This document shows positions 8,053 through 16,043 of a stretch of 64,000 bases of DNA, piece by piece. Position numbers and translations under genes: made by a program. The stretch's first letter is position 1; the number at the start of each line of letters is the position of its first letter. Source of the stretch: an uncultured Lachnospiraceae bacterium (lineage in GTDB: Bacteria > Bacillota > Clostridia > Lachnospirales > Lachnospiraceae); NCBI GenBank assembly GCA_910584205.1, contig CAJUAA010000002.1, positions 62,001 to 126,000 of the forward strand. The letters are read 5' to 3'. The notes under the pieces are model-generated. The model worked only from the letters and a program-made list of their open reading frames with translations. It did not search any database and was not told the DNA's origin.

Positions 8053-8583
8053 TTATTCAATGATGAAACCTGTATAAACTTTTTTCTTTTCTTCGAGTAA
8101 TTTGAAATTGCAGCATCTGGAAGCAAGAGAAGAATCGGGCATACGAAGGCATTTTTCGTATAATCTTTCAGCTTTACGCTGTAAAACAGATTGAAGATTA
8201 TCTATAATAGTTTTTTCTTTTTGGAGAAGATATATGTAATCGTTCTTTTCTTTTTCGCTGCTAAAAGAACGAAATTGTTCGATTTGGTTATACTTTAACT
8301 GTGTGATACAGGAATCTGGGATCGGAATCATATTATTCAAATTCAATACGGCATATAAATAACCATTTTCAATATCCTGTATTTTGTGAAAATCCAGACT
8401 GTTTGACATGTGTTGGTGCTTGGGTTTGGCAGACGAAATCGGTACATAGTATTGGCATTCGTTTACGGTTAATAATACTCCGATATGTAACTTTAATTTC
8501 TCTCCGTATTCGACGTAACCTACGCGAGAATCAAACTGAATGAGGTATTGAATATAATCTTTATCCACAACGTACCAGTTCAT
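8053..8583 (-). CDS. toxN: ToxN/AbiQ-family type III toxin, endoribonuclease
   Basis: About 176 residues, close to the 170-odd of ToxN and AbiQ, which cut RNA and are held inactive by their own repeat RNA. The N-terminus MNWYVVDKDYIQYLIQFD leads into HIGVLLTVNECQYYVPISS and AKPKHQHM, the family's core barrel strand and conserved S/K/H region. The rest is helical, with a Lys/Glu-rich segment. The start at 8583 has GGAGG five bases upstream; a longer frame to 8667 would cover the terminator and is not credible. Directly upstream on the same strand lie a terminator hairpin and three 36-nt repeats, the architecture of type III systems. Probable role: phage defence by abortive infection, or plasmid-style maintenance. 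No second protein antitoxin is present. Confidence 0.88.
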   Translation of the reverse strand: MNWYVVDKDYIQYLIQFDSRVGYVEYGEKLKLHIGVLLTVNECQYYVPISSAKPKHQHMSNSLDFHKIQDIENGYLYAVLNLNNMIPIPDSCITQLKYNQIEQFRSFSSEKEKNDYIYLLQKEKTIIDNLQSVLQRKAERLYEKCLRMPDSSLASRCCNFKLLEEKKKVYTGFIIE

Positions 8584-8600
8584 AAAGCCTCCAAAAAAGT

Positions 8601-8626
8601 AAAAAGCGGGTGGCGTACTACCACCC
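8601..8626 (-). terminator. Terminator between antitoxin repeats and toxN
   Basis: Read on the minus strand: GGGTGG, loop TAGTACG, CCACCC, then GCTTTTT. In type III systems such a leaky terminator sets the excess of antitoxin RNA over toxin mRNA. It ends about 18 bases before the toxN start. Confidence 0.85.
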
Positions 8627-8635
8627 ACTGCTGAT

Positions 8636-8743
8636 AAACGATTGTTTTGACTGGACAATCTAACCATTTTTAAACGACCGTTTTGATTGGACGGCCTAAC
8701 CGCTTTTAAACGATTGTTTTAACTGGACAATCTAACCGCTGTA
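8636..8743 (-). repeat. Three tandem 36-nt repeats (8636-8671, 8672-8707, 8708-8743)
   Basis: Each unit on the plus strand begins AAACGAYYGTTTTRAYTGG and continues with AC(AA/GG)(T/C)CTAACC. Period is exactly 36 with no spacers. The outermost unit (8708-8743) diverges in its last few bases. These are the body of the antitoxin RNA, not CRISPR repeats, because units abut directly. Confidence 0.93.
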
Positions 8744-8766
8744 CAGATATCTTAATCTGTATACAT

Positions 8767-8795
8767 AGTATATGCGATTTTGAAGAAAAAATCAA
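8767..8795 (-). promoter_or_regulatory. Promoter of the toxIN module
   Basis: On the minus strand: -35 TTGATT (8790-8795), 17-base spacer, -10 TATACT (8767-8772). The first repeat starts about 17 bases after the predicted start point near 8760. Its strength relative to the leaky terminator would set the RNA:toxin ratio. Confidence 0.75.
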
Positions 8796-8859
8796 TACAT
8801 TTGTAATATCTCTTTAAGTTTTTTGAGTTTGTCAAAATTAAAAGGAAGGAGTACAAGCT

Positions 8860-9744
8860 TTGAAAATTCAATTTCTGAACGGCGGCCTGGCAAATCAGAC
8901 ATTTCAGTATATCTTTGCCAGATATTATGAACTGTCACATCCAGGCGAGTGTATGTATATGGATGACAGTTATTTTGCGGTACATACCGTTCACAATGGA
9001 TATGAGCTGGAGAAGGTATTTGGGATCCGGCCGCACATGCTGAGCAGCTGCTTTGATGAGACGGTATGGAATGCCATACTGGAAGGAAAAAGGAAGGGGA
9101 AGAGTGTTCCGCAGATTTTCATAGAAAATCAGATTGCGGTCCAGATGATAACCGAGACGGGAAATTATAATGATTTTAATCCGTTTGACGGTGAAATATA
9201 TACAATCCCTAATAATGGATATTATCCGGAGATTCTGGATGTGCCGGGAAATATTTATTATCATGGTTATTGGATTAATAAAAGCTGGTTTGAAGCATAT
9301 CAGGATATTTTCCTGCGGGAATTTACATTTCCGGAAATCACAGATGAGAAAAACCGCAGGTATCTAAGCCTGATCGAGAATTCCAGTTCTGTATGCGCTC
9401 ATGTGCGGAGGGGCGATTATGTGACTTTGGGCTGGAATCTGAATATGGAGACGTATCGCCAGGGCATGGAGACATTTGTCAGCCGGGTGCCGGGAACATG
9501 GCATCTGTTTGTATTTTCTGATGATATCAGCTGGTGCCGACTCCATGCACGGGAACTGGGATTTGAGTGTTTCCCAAAGGTTACCTATGTGGAGGGAAAC
9601 ATGCACGGGAAAAACTATCTGGACCTTCAGCTTATGACAAAGTGCAGGGCAATGATCCTTTCTAACAGCGCGTTCAGTTATCTGGCGGCGCTGCTGAATC
9701 CGGGCAGACAATTTACCTTGAATCTGAGCGACAGATCATTGTAA
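8860..9744 (+). CDS. Family 11 glycosyltransferase (alpha-1,2-fucosyltransferase-like)
   Basis: GT11 enzymes usually transfer fucose from GDP-fucose in alpha-1,2 linkage to galactose. Motif I is the N-terminal LNGGLANQTFQYIFARYYEL, and the donor-binding HVRRGDY motif appears as CAHVRRGDYV near residue 182; a later conserved segment LMTKCRAMILSNSAFSYLAA is the third motif. Length of about 294 residues is normal. Translation starts with TTG at 8860, eight bases after a strong AAGGAAGGAG; no ATG is suitably placed. It is divergently placed from the toxIN promoter and ends in a hairpin. It adds to the glycan island; whether the acceptor is flagellin glycan or a cell-wall polymer is not shown. Confidence 0.85.
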   Translation: MKIQFLNGGLANQTFQYIFARYYELSHPGECMYMDDSYFAVHTVHNGYELEKVFGIRPHMLSSCFDETVWNAILEGKRKGKSVPQIFIENQIAVQMITETGNYNDFNPFDGEIYTIPNNGYYPEILDVPGNIYYHGYWINKSWFEAYQDIFLREFTFPEITDEKNRRYLSLIENSSSVCAHVRRGDYVTLGWNLNMETYRQGMETFVSRVPGTWHLFVFSDDISWCRLHARELGFECFPKVTYVEGNMHGKNYLDLQLMTKCRAMILSNSAFSYLAALLNPGRQFTLNLSDRSL

Positions 9745-9749
9745 AAGAA

Positions 9750-9781
9750 CAGGCCGGTGAAGTTCTGTCTTCATCGGCCTG
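9750..9781. terminator. Hairpin between convergent genes
   Basis: CAGGCCGGTGAAG pairs with CTTCATCGGCCTG across a TTCTGT loop. It lies between the GT11 gene and the convergent comFB-like gene; T-richness is better in the minus direction (TTCTTTTAC). Confidence 0.65.
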
Positions 9782-9801
9782 AAAATGTTCCCAAATCAGT
9801 A

Positions 9802-10470
9802 TTATCTTGTATGATGCGGAGTTTCCCGTACCATTGCACACGCCTTGTTCAGTTCCGTCAGCATGGCGATCTTAAACTTGTTTTCGTAATAATTCAGAAC
9901 AGGAGACAGGGAAGTCTTGCTGATTACCACATATTTGGACGGAAGCGAGGTCAGTGCAAGGGCGCACACATCTGCCTGACAGCGCCTGCAGGTACACACG
10001 TTATGGTTTTTCAAAATACCTTCCAGATCCTGCTGGAGGAGAAGTTCTTCCATAACATTGAGGAAATGAAAATCAGTCTCTTCACGGTTTCCGAACTTAC
10101 TGCGAAGGTCTTCTACATTGTTTGCCGGTGATGTCTCCTGCGGCTGTACCGCCGATTCAGCATTCCCTGACGGTGTGGATTGTTCTGCCGCTGCCGGCGG
10201 TTCCGGAGTCTTCTCTTCTGCCGGTGCAGCCGCTGCCTGTGGAGCCGGAGAGGGTGCCGGTGTTTCTTCCTCATGGGGGACTTCCTGTCCCAACTCTTCC
10301 GAAAGACTGTTCAGCAGTTCTTCTGACAGCCGATTGCTCCGGCTGTTTTCATCCACGACGGTGACTTTCTTGGGAATCGTCACCCGGGAAGGATTTCCGC
10401 CTGCCTCCGAAGATGTGCCGTTGGTCAGAAGATCCAGCACATGTGAAGTCTTGTTTGTTTTCTTAGCCAT
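9802..10470 (-). CDS. ComFB-domain protein with long disordered N-terminus
   Basis: About 222 residues. Residues 1-125 are low-complexity, rich in Pro, Ala and Glu (for example EETPAPSPAPQAAAAPAEEK), with a short basic N-terminal motif MAKKTNKTSHVLDLLTNG. Residues about 130-215 match the ComFB family: FLNVMEELLLQQDLEGILKN, CTCRRCQADVCALALTSLPS (four closely spaced Cys) and KYVVIS. ComFB-like domains have been reported to bind cyclic dinucleotides in other bacteria; this is not visible here. The start overlaps the end of parA by 8 bases, so the two are probably translationally coupled. Together with its place beside fliD, a role in positioning or signalling for motility is a reasonable guess only. 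Confidence 0.75.
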   Translation of the reverse strand: MAKKTNKTSHVLDLLTNGTSSEAGGNPSRVTIPKKVTVVDENSRSNRLSEELLNSLSEELGQEVPHEEETPAPSPAPQAAAAPAEEKTPEPPAAAEQSTPSGNAESAVQPQETSPANNVEDLRSKFGNREETDFHFLNVMEELLLQQDLEGILKNHNVCTCRRCQADVCALALTSLPSKYVVISKTSLSPVLNYYENKFKIAMLTELNKACAMVRETPHHTR

Positions 10471-11260
10471 TATTTGTTTCCTCCTTGTTATTCAAATCTA
10501 ATTGGATCGCAGGTGCGATCTCTCTGATAAATTCCAGATAATCCAGTACAGCCCGTGAGCGCAGGTTATAGGTGAAGATACTTTCTCCGTGGGCTGGGGC
10601 TTCTGCGATTGCCACTCCGGAACGGATCTTTGTTTCAAATACTTTTGAACCGATCTGGTCAGCCAGCTGATTGGCCATGTCGAGGACATCGCGGGAAAGG
10701 TGCGTGCGGCTGCTGAACCGGTTCAGCAGAATCCCCAGGACGTTCAGATTCGGATTGAGGGTGCTCCGCACGGATTCAATGGTTTCTTTGAGCTGTGCAA
10801 GACCCACCAGACTGAGAATATCGGAAGCCATGGGGATAATCAGGTGATCGGAAGCTGCATAGGCATTGACCGTCAGCAGATTCAGGGCCGGCGGGGTATC
10901 AATGATCGCATAATCATATTGATCAATGATGGGTGCGATGGCTTTCTTGAGGATGTATTCACGCCTGCCGGGTATGTTCTCGAGACCGTTGCTGCTCAGG
11001 CTGATATCGGAGACCAGCAGATCGCAGGTATCACTCTCCACCAGCGCTTCCTGAACCGGGACCGAACCGTTCAGAACATCCAGCACGGTATAACGGCTCT
11101 CGGTTCCGCCGCCCAGACAGAAGCCCAGATTGCCCTGGGGATCCAGATCGATGCCGAGAACTTTCCTGCCGGTCATGGCGATCCCTGACGCCAGAGCTGC
11201 GGATGTGGTAGTCTTTCCCACGCCGCCTTTCTGGTTTGAAACTGTAATAATGATAGCCAA
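10463..11260 (-). CDS. parA: ParA/Soj-family partitioning ATPase
   Basis: MinD/ParA-type P-loop ATPase of about 265 residues that should form nucleotide-dependent dimers on DNA. The deviant Walker A is VSNQKGGVGKTTTSAALASG, with the signature lysine in KGGVGKT; Walker A' is GIDLDPQGNLGFCLGG; Walker B is YAIIDTPPALNLLT. No ParB gene follows; the partner position is taken by the ComFB-domain protein. The mRNA starts in the AT-rich gap before fliD, with GGAGG before the ATG. It is not the flagellar FlhG type as judged by context, since flhF is absent. It could position a chemosensory array, plasmid-like locus or flagellar component. Confidence 0.85.
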   Translation of the reverse strand: MAIIITVSNQKGGVGKTTTSAALASGIAMTGRKVLGIDLDPQGNLGFCLGGGTESRYTVLDVLNGSVPVQEALVESDTCDLLVSDISLSSNGLENIPGRREYILKKAIAPIIDQYDYAIIDTPPALNLLTVNAYAASDHLIIPMASDILSLVGLAQLKETIESVRSTLNPNLNVLGILLNRFSSRTHLSRDVLDMANQLADQIGSKVFETKIRSGVAIAEAPAHGESIFTYNLRSRAVLDYLEFIREIAPAIQLDLNNKEETNNG

Positions 11261-11308
11261 AACGGTACCTCCAAAAAATGAAAAAAGTAAAAATGATTTT
11301 CCAAAGTA

Positions 11309-11336
11309 TTATTTTTATTATACATCATGTCGATAA
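11309..11336 (+). promoter_or_regulatory. Candidate sigma-28 promoter of fliD
   Basis: GTCGATAA (11329-11336) is one base off the sigma-28/SigD -10 GCCGATAA. TTAT lies 16 bases upstream (11309-11312), weaker than the TAAA consensus. The fliD ATG is about 75 bases downstream. Confidence 0.5.
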
Positions 11337-11410
11337 ATAAGTATAGTTAAAAAATGATTTTTTTCAAAGCATGAGTTATGGATGAATAAGGAAAGGAGAG
11401 TATATAGAAA

Positions 11411-13912
11411 ATGGCAAGTTTATCGAGCACAGGCAGCGTGACAAGCTCCAACAGTCTGGGAAATACTTCCCTGAGAGGATTTGGAGGTATGGTGTCCGGT
11501 ATTCAGCGTGATGAAATCATCGAGGCGATGACGCTGCATACGACAAATAAAATAACGAATCAGAAGTCGGAGATTACGAAACTCCAGTGGAAGCAGGAGG
11601 CATACCGGGGGCTTTCGGACAAGATCCTGGATCTGGCGGATAATTACAACAGCTATTCTTCGCCGAAGAGCCTGCTTGACCCGAGCATTTTCTCAAGAAA
11701 TCAGATTACCGTGAGAGGGCAGGAGTCATCCACGAATCTTGTTTCGGCAACGGGTGCTTCAGATCTGGCGGCGAATGTATCGTTGGCTGCGGTTACACAG
11801 ATGGCAACTTCGACGGTGCGACAGTCAGGATCTTTTGGAGGAACATTGACGACAGGCGTAGGGGATCTGGATGCAATCTGGAGATCTTCCAGACTGGAAG
11901 GAACACAGCTGGTATTTGGTACAGTGGCATATAAAGATGGCAATACAGATGATCCGATTGTCAGCAGTGAAGCGACGTTCAAGTTTCAGAGTACATACAA
12001 AGATGAGAATGGAAAGACACAGAAAATCGACTATCTGACAACGGATTACCATGAACTGGCAAAGCAGCTGAATGCGTCGCTGAAGGATCAGGAACTGACG
12101 GTGAACGGAGAAGATCTTTCCAAACGGTATGAATTTCAATATATTGGCGGTTCAATGCGTCTTGTGCCTTTGAGCGGTACGGATGACGGCAGTGTTGTAA
12201 TCAATAAGAATTCAACGGCGCTTTCGGCATTGGGATATGAGTTCAGTGCCGATGGAGAAAGAGAAAAAGACGGAATCGCTATTGGTGAGTATAGTGGATA
12301 TATCGGTTCATTTAAACAATCTTCCGTATCAGAAGCCACTGCTCTTCAGTCCATGACAGGACAGAAGTTGACGTTTAATCTTGATGGAAGCGAGAAAGAG
12401 ATTGAGCTGATTACAAAAGAGGAAGCCGCAGATTACGCAGGTCTTACCGGACAGCAGAAGCTGGATAAGCTGGCAGAAAATCTGCAGTCACGTTTGAATC
12501 AGGCATACGGGACAGGTGTGGTGGAAGTCAGCGCTGCGGATGGCAAATTATCGTTCAAGGCAAAAAGTGAAACCAGCAGCGTTTCTATTAAGTCCAGCGA
12601 TAATGCTTTGCTGAAAAACATGGGGCTGGAGTATGGTTCATCCAGTAAAATAAATTTGAATGGAAAGCTGAGTCAGTCAGCGATTGGAATTGATGCAAGC
12701 AAGGCTCCTTACACGAAGGACGGCGAACTGGATCTGGAGATCAACGGTGTGAAGATCAAAGGGCTTACCGCAGACAGCAGCATCAGTGATATTCTTTCGA
12801 AGATTAATTCTTCAGAAGCCGGTGTGAAAGCAACCTATGTGGATGCGACCGGAACCTTTATGCTGGTGTCCAGCGAGACCGGAGCCGGCAGAGAGATTAA
12901 TCTGAACTCCCAACTGGCACAGGATTTGTTTGGTCAGAAGGACGCTGCTGGGAATTACGACGCAACAAAAGGTATTAAAGGCGGTCAGAATGCTGAAATC
13001 TATGTAGATTACGGCAATGGCAGTCTCGTAAAGATGGAGCGTGCTTCCAATACTTTCAATCTGGAAGGTATGAGTGTTACGGTATCCGGTGTCTTTGGTG
13101 ATGTGAATGAAAAGGTTGAAAATGGTGTGACAACATATGAGACCGCAGATCCCTCCGCAGTCGTCACCTTCAGCGCCAAGGCAGACGTGGATGGCGTTAC
13201 CGAGAAGGTCAAGAGCTTCTTCGAGGATTTCAATACGTTAGTGAAGGAGATCAACGGTCATGTAACCACCCGCCCGGACAGCAGCTATGGTCCGCTGACG
13301 GATGAGCAGAAGGACGAGATGAACGAGACGTCCATTGAGAACTGGGAGAAGAAAGCGAAGGAAGGCCTTCTGTACAATGATTCTACAATCCGCAGTCTCA
13401 GCATGGATGTGCAGAACATTTTTGTGGAACTGATGAACAACGGCTCCAGCTATGATGACCTGAAGAAAATCGGCATTACCTATAATGATGATTATACAGA
13501 CGGCGGAACGCTGGTATTTGACGAAGCGGCATTCAAGTCAGCTATGGAAAGCGATCCGGAGCTGGTATCCAATATCTTTACTGGCGGCGGAAGTGTGAAG
13601 AAAGGTTTGATGGAAGTCGTAGATGATACGTTTACGCCTTACGCGACCCGCTATGCGTCCAAGAACGCCACAGACGGTGGCAAGGGTTCCTATGGCCAGC
13701 TGATCGAGATTGCGGGATCGGAGAAAAAGCCGACGACGCTTCAGAAGAATCAGATCTATGATCAGTTAAAGCAGATGCAGGAGATGTTGGAGACACTGCA
13801 GAGCCGTCTGAAAACCGAGCAGGAACGTTATATCTCCGTCTTTACCAATATGGAGACCATGATCAATCAGTTTAACAGCCAGGCCAGCTATCTTTCTCAG
13901 ATTTCGGGTTAA
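11411..13912 (+). CDS. fliD: Flagellar filament cap protein FliD (HAP2)
   Basis: FliD caps the growing filament and folds secreted flagellin. The N-terminal domain starts near FGGMVSGIQRDEIIEAMTLH, with the coiled-coil heptads TNQKSEITKLQWKQEAYRGL. The C-terminal domain (about residues 590-833) has VKSFFEDFNTLVKEINGHV, the TYNDDYTDGGTLVFDEAAFK strand and a final coiled coil with LQSRLKTEQERYISVFTNME. At 833 residues it is longer than common FliD proteins; the extra length is in the exposed middle domains, which vary between species. No signal peptide, as expected for type III export. It heads fliD-fliS-fliT-like, after a sigma-28-like promoter. GGAAAGGAGAG precedes the ATG. Confidence 0.93.
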   Translation: MASLSSTGSVTSSNSLGNTSLRGFGGMVSGIQRDEIIEAMTLHTTNKITNQKSEITKLQWKQEAYRGLSDKILDLADNYNSYSSPKSLLDPSIFSRNQITVRGQESSTNLVSATGASDLAANVSLAAVTQMATSTVRQSGSFGGTLTTGVGDLDAIWRSSRLEGTQLVFGTVAYKDGNTDDPIVSSEATFKFQSTYKDENGKTQKIDYLTTDYHELAKQLNASLKDQELTVNGEDLSKRYEFQYIGGSMRLVPLSGTDDGSVVINKNSTALSALGYEFSADGEREKDGIAIGEYSGYIGSFKQSSVSEATALQSMTGQKLTFNLDGSEKEIELITKEEAADYAGLTGQQKLDKLAENLQSRLNQAYGTGVVEVSAADGKLSFKAKSETSSVSIKSSDNALLKNMGLEYGSSSKINLNGKLSQSAIGIDASKAPYTKDGELDLEINGVKIKGLTADSSISDILSKINSSEAGVKATYVDATGTFMLVSSETGAGREINLNSQLAQDLFGQKDAAGNYDATKGIKGGQNAEIYVDYGNGSLVKMERASNTFNLEGMSVTVSGVFGDVNEKVENGVTTYETADPSAVVTFSAKADVDGVTEKVKSFFEDFNTLVKEINGHVTTRPDSSYGPLTDEQKDEMNETSIENWEKKAKEGLLYNDSTIRSLSMDVQNIFVELMNNGSSYDDLKKIGITYNDDYTDGGTLVFDEAAFKSAMESDPELVSNIFTGGGSVKKGLMEVVDDTFTPYATRYASKNATDGGKGSYGQLIEIAGSEKKPTTLQKNQIYDQLKQMQEMLETLQSRLKTEQERYISVFTNMETMINQFNSQASYLSQISG

Positions 13913-13923
13913 AATAACAGAGT

Positions 13924-13953
13924 GGTTGCTGTCTGCTTTGGCAGGCAGCAACC
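13924..13953 (+). terminator. Hairpin between fliD and fliS
   Basis: GGTTGCTGTCTGC, loop TTTG, GCAGGCAGCAACC, followed by GGAGTTTTC. The T-tract is short, so it is more likely an attenuating or mRNA-stabilising hairpin than a full stop. Confidence 0.5.
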
Positions 13954-13977
13954 GGAGTTTTCTCAGAAAGGAATTGT

Positions 13978-14382
13978 ATGAACGCATATAGTAAGTATAA
14001 GGAAGAGAGCATATTTTCCATGTCCGGAGCAGAGCAGCTGTTGCTCCTGTTTGATGAAACCATTAAGCGTCTGACCAGGGCAGAGAGTTCACTGGAAGAT
14101 GGAAACTATGATGACTTTGAGGACTGTCTGCAGAGAACGACGAGGATTGTCCGCTATTTGATCGATATTCTGGATATGAGCTATCCGATCAGTTTTGATC
14201 TGAGAAGGATCTATGTATATTTGATTTATGATCTGGGGCTGGTACGGGCCGGAAGAGAGCGCAGAAAGGATGAGATTGGTCGCATCCGTCATATTCTTTC
14301 TGAACTTCGGGAAGCTTTTGACGGAGCCAGCAGACAGGTCAATGACATGCATGTCGCGCCTCAGAGAGAGGTAAGGGGATAA
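13978..14382 (+). CDS. fliS: Flagellin export chaperone FliS
   Basis: About 134 residues, all-helical, the usual FliS size. It binds the C-terminus of flagellin in the cytoplasm, prevents early polymerisation and delivers it to the export gate. The N-terminal ...NAYSKYKEESIFSMSG and AEQLLLLFDETIKRLTRAES match the family, as does the later FDLRRIYVYLIYDLGLVRA. It follows fliD after a hairpin and is followed four bases later by a small helical gene, the order fliD-fliS-fliT seen in many bacteria. AGAAAGGAA precedes the ATG. No flagellin gene lies in this window, so its client is encoded elsewhere. Confidence 0.9.
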   Translation: MNAYSKYKEESIFSMSGAEQLLLLFDETIKRLTRAESSLEDGNYDDFEDCLQRTTRIVRYLIDILDMSYPISFDLRRIYVYLIYDLGLVRAGRERRKDEIGRIRHILSELREAFDGASRQVNDMHVAPQREVRG

Positions 14383-14385
14383 CAT

Positions 14386-14802
14386 ATGGAGCAGTCAGAG
14401 TTAGATATGAGACAGGTCATGGTACTCTTTCAGCGGCGCTACAATGCCATATGCGAGGTTCGGAGACTGACCGACGAGCTGGCGGATGCATTGTCGCGCA
14501 ATGACGAGGTGTCTGTCACGATGATCCTGGGGATGCGTGCGGAGGAGATGGCCAGGTTTGATGACTGTACCGGTGAGATCTGGCAGATGTGCAGACACAG
14601 CAGTCCTGAGACGGTGCAGAAGATACGCCGGCTGATTACTTCTGAACTTTCTGAGCATGCGGGAGAAAGCCCGGAGGAAAAGAAAGTATATGAGATCAGG
14701 AGAAAGACACAGGATGTGATCGATCAGCTGCGCATCGTTGATGAGCGGCTGAACCGGAAAGTGACAGGAGAGAAGTCGTATTATGAGGCTGCGGCCAGGT
14801 AA
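14386..14802 (+). CDS. Small helical protein in the FliT position, probable flagellar chaperone
   Basis: About 138 residues, predicted almost wholly helical and charged, with no membrane segment or signal peptide. The C-terminal part (VYEIRRKTQDVIDQLRIVDE and RLNRKV) is an amphipathic coil. Its place directly after fliS, with only three bases between stop and start, is the place of fliT, whose product is the chaperone of FliD. Sequence similarity to FliT is not strong enough for me to assign the name. An FlgN-like fold is equally possible. Function is inferred from position. Confidence 0.65.
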   Translation: MEQSELDMRQVMVLFQRRYNAICEVRRLTDELADALSRNDEVSVTMILGMRAEEMARFDDCTGEIWQMCRHSSPETVQKIRRLITSELSEHAGESPEEKKVYEIRRKTQDVIDQLRIVDERLNRKVTGEKSYYEAAAR

Positions 14803-14817
14803 GGGGATGCCGGGTTT

Positions 14818-15990
14818 ATGAATCAGTTATTGAATGATGGACGTGCTCTGGAGGGGATCATATCTTCGATCATCCGCCAGAGTACTTTGCGCATGGCTCC
14901 CAGCCGTCTGGACTGGGAGCGTATATATCGGATTGCGGATTATCATAAGGTTGCCAATATTGTCTATCTTGGGATTCTGGGAAACAGTGATTCTGTGCCG
15001 GATAAATGGAAAGAACGATTTTTTGAACGGTATCAGGAGTCGCTGCTCTTTGGTGAAAATTATAAAGAGTCTGTCAAAGAAGTATTGACCTGGCTGGATA
15101 AGCGCAGTATCTCCTGCATCGTGCTCACGTCGGAAGTTCTGCGTGATTTCTATCAGATCCCGGAAGCCGCAGATACAGACCCGCTCAGGCTGTATATGGA
15201 CGCCAAAAGCTATGATCTGGTCAGAGGGTATCTGATTGATCTGGGCTATGAGGTGGATCAGGTTTACGAAGGGGCAGGAGAGCATTTTCATCGGGAGTCC
15301 GGACTGGCGATCGTCATGTATTATAAGCTTCCTTTTCGCACGGTAAAATATGCCAGGGGTATGCAGAAACTTCTGGAGAGCGCCTGCGTGAGGGAAAATT
15401 ACAAGTATATTCGTGCATTTACAGTGGAAGGAGAACTGATTTACCGTATGGCGGCGGCTGTATATCGTTATGTGACGGATGAGCTGACCATGCGTGATGT
15501 GCTGGAACTGCAGATTTATCACAGTGTTCTTCGGGAACATATCCGTATGGATGTGGTACAGAGAAGACTTGCAGAGCTGCATGTGGAGGAGTTGGCGGAG
15601 AAGATTCTCAGAATCTCCTATATGTGGTTTTCCGACCGTAAGGACGAATATTATGATGGGCTTCCGGAAAACATAGCAGAATATGATATATTGGAAGAAC
15701 GCCTGATCACGAGAGGAATGATCAACCATGAGACGGACCGGCAGGCGCTGGAGCTTGAGAAGCAGATTCAAAAGGAGCTTAACAGGGAGAAAAAATCAGA
15801 GCGATTTCAGACTCTGAAGGCGAAGTTCAGGGAACAGTGGGAAAAGGTCAGAAAGATGATGCGGTGGATTTTTCCGGATTATCGTTACATGGCATCCATT
15901 TATCCGTTGCTGGAAAAGGTACCGGTGCTGCTTCCGGTATACTGGCTGCTTAGAGATATGAGACTGTTGATCAGGCTTTTAAAAAAATGA
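14818..15990 (+). CDS. Nucleotidyltransferase-family protein (NTP_transf_5 type)
   Basis: About 390 residues. The N-terminal 120 residues are helical (for example RLDWERIYRIADYHKVANIV), then LDKRSISCIVLTSEVLRDFY and PLRLYMDAKSYDLVRGYLID form the nucleotidyltransferase-like strand with the acidic pair expected in this family, where DxD-type residues bind metal (here MDAK replaces the usual MDID, so one acidic residue may be missing). The C-terminus is basic, with a coiled-coil and a weak hydrophobic patch at VPVLLPVYWLLRDM. Members are often found in polysaccharide and flagellar glycosylation loci. It ends the fliD operon at a strong terminator. Reaction and substrate are unknown; loss of catalysis is possible. 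Confidence 0.7.
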   Translation: MNQLLNDGRALEGIISSIIRQSTLRMAPSRLDWERIYRIADYHKVANIVYLGILGNSDSVPDKWKERFFERYQESLLFGENYKESVKEVLTWLDKRSISCIVLTSEVLRDFYQIPEAADTDPLRLYMDAKSYDLVRGYLIDLGYEVDQVYEGAGEHFHRESGLAIVMYYKLPFRTVKYARGMQKLLESACVRENYKYIRAFTVEGELIYRMAAAVYRYVTDELTMRDVLELQIYHSVLREHIRMDVVQRRLAELHVEELAEKILRISYMWFSDRKDEYYDGLPENIAEYDILEERLITRGMINHETDRQALELEKQIQKELNREKKSERFQTLKAKFREQWEKVRKMMRWIFPDYRYMASIYPLLEKVPVLLPVYWLLRDMRLLIRLLKK

Positions 15991-15995
15991 AAAAG

Positions 15996-16036
15996 AAAAC
16001 CTCCGAAATCCGGGAAATGGATTTACGGAGGTTTTT
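15996..16036. terminator. Bidirectional terminator
   Basis: AAAACCTCCGAAATCC pairs with GGATTTACGGAGGTTTTT (one bulged A). A-run on the left and T-run on the right let it serve both the fliD operon and the convergent flgM-csrA operon. Confidence 0.85.
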
Positions 16037-16043
16037 ATTCTGC

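Larger units (their letters stand above)
8601..8760 (-). ncRNA. toxI: ToxI-type antitoxin RNA precursor (three 36-nt repeats)
   Basis: Transcript expected to start near 8760 from the promoter at 8767-8795, pass through three tandem 36-nt repeats and stop at the hairpin before toxN. Each repeat, read 5' to 3' on the minus strand, can form a six-pair stem (GAUUGU with ACAAUC in repeats 1 and 3; GGCCGU with ACGGUC in repeat 2) around a CCARUYAAA loop. The paired changes keep the stem. In known systems the toxin itself cuts the precursor into single repeats that assemble with it. Ends are inferred. Confidence 0.82.

Noticed and set aside
8584..8667. N-terminal extension of the toxin
   Set aside because: It would be translated through the terminator stem and repeat edge; GGAGG sits before the ATG at 8583.
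8636..8743. Short CRISPR-like array
   Set aside because: The 36-nt units abut with no spacers, only three occur, no cas gene is near, and a ToxN-like gene follows.
10118..10501. Plus-strand frames opposite the ComFB/ParA genes
   Set aside because: Shadow of the Pro/Ala-rich low-complexity coding region; the minus-strand reading has family motifs and ribosome sites.
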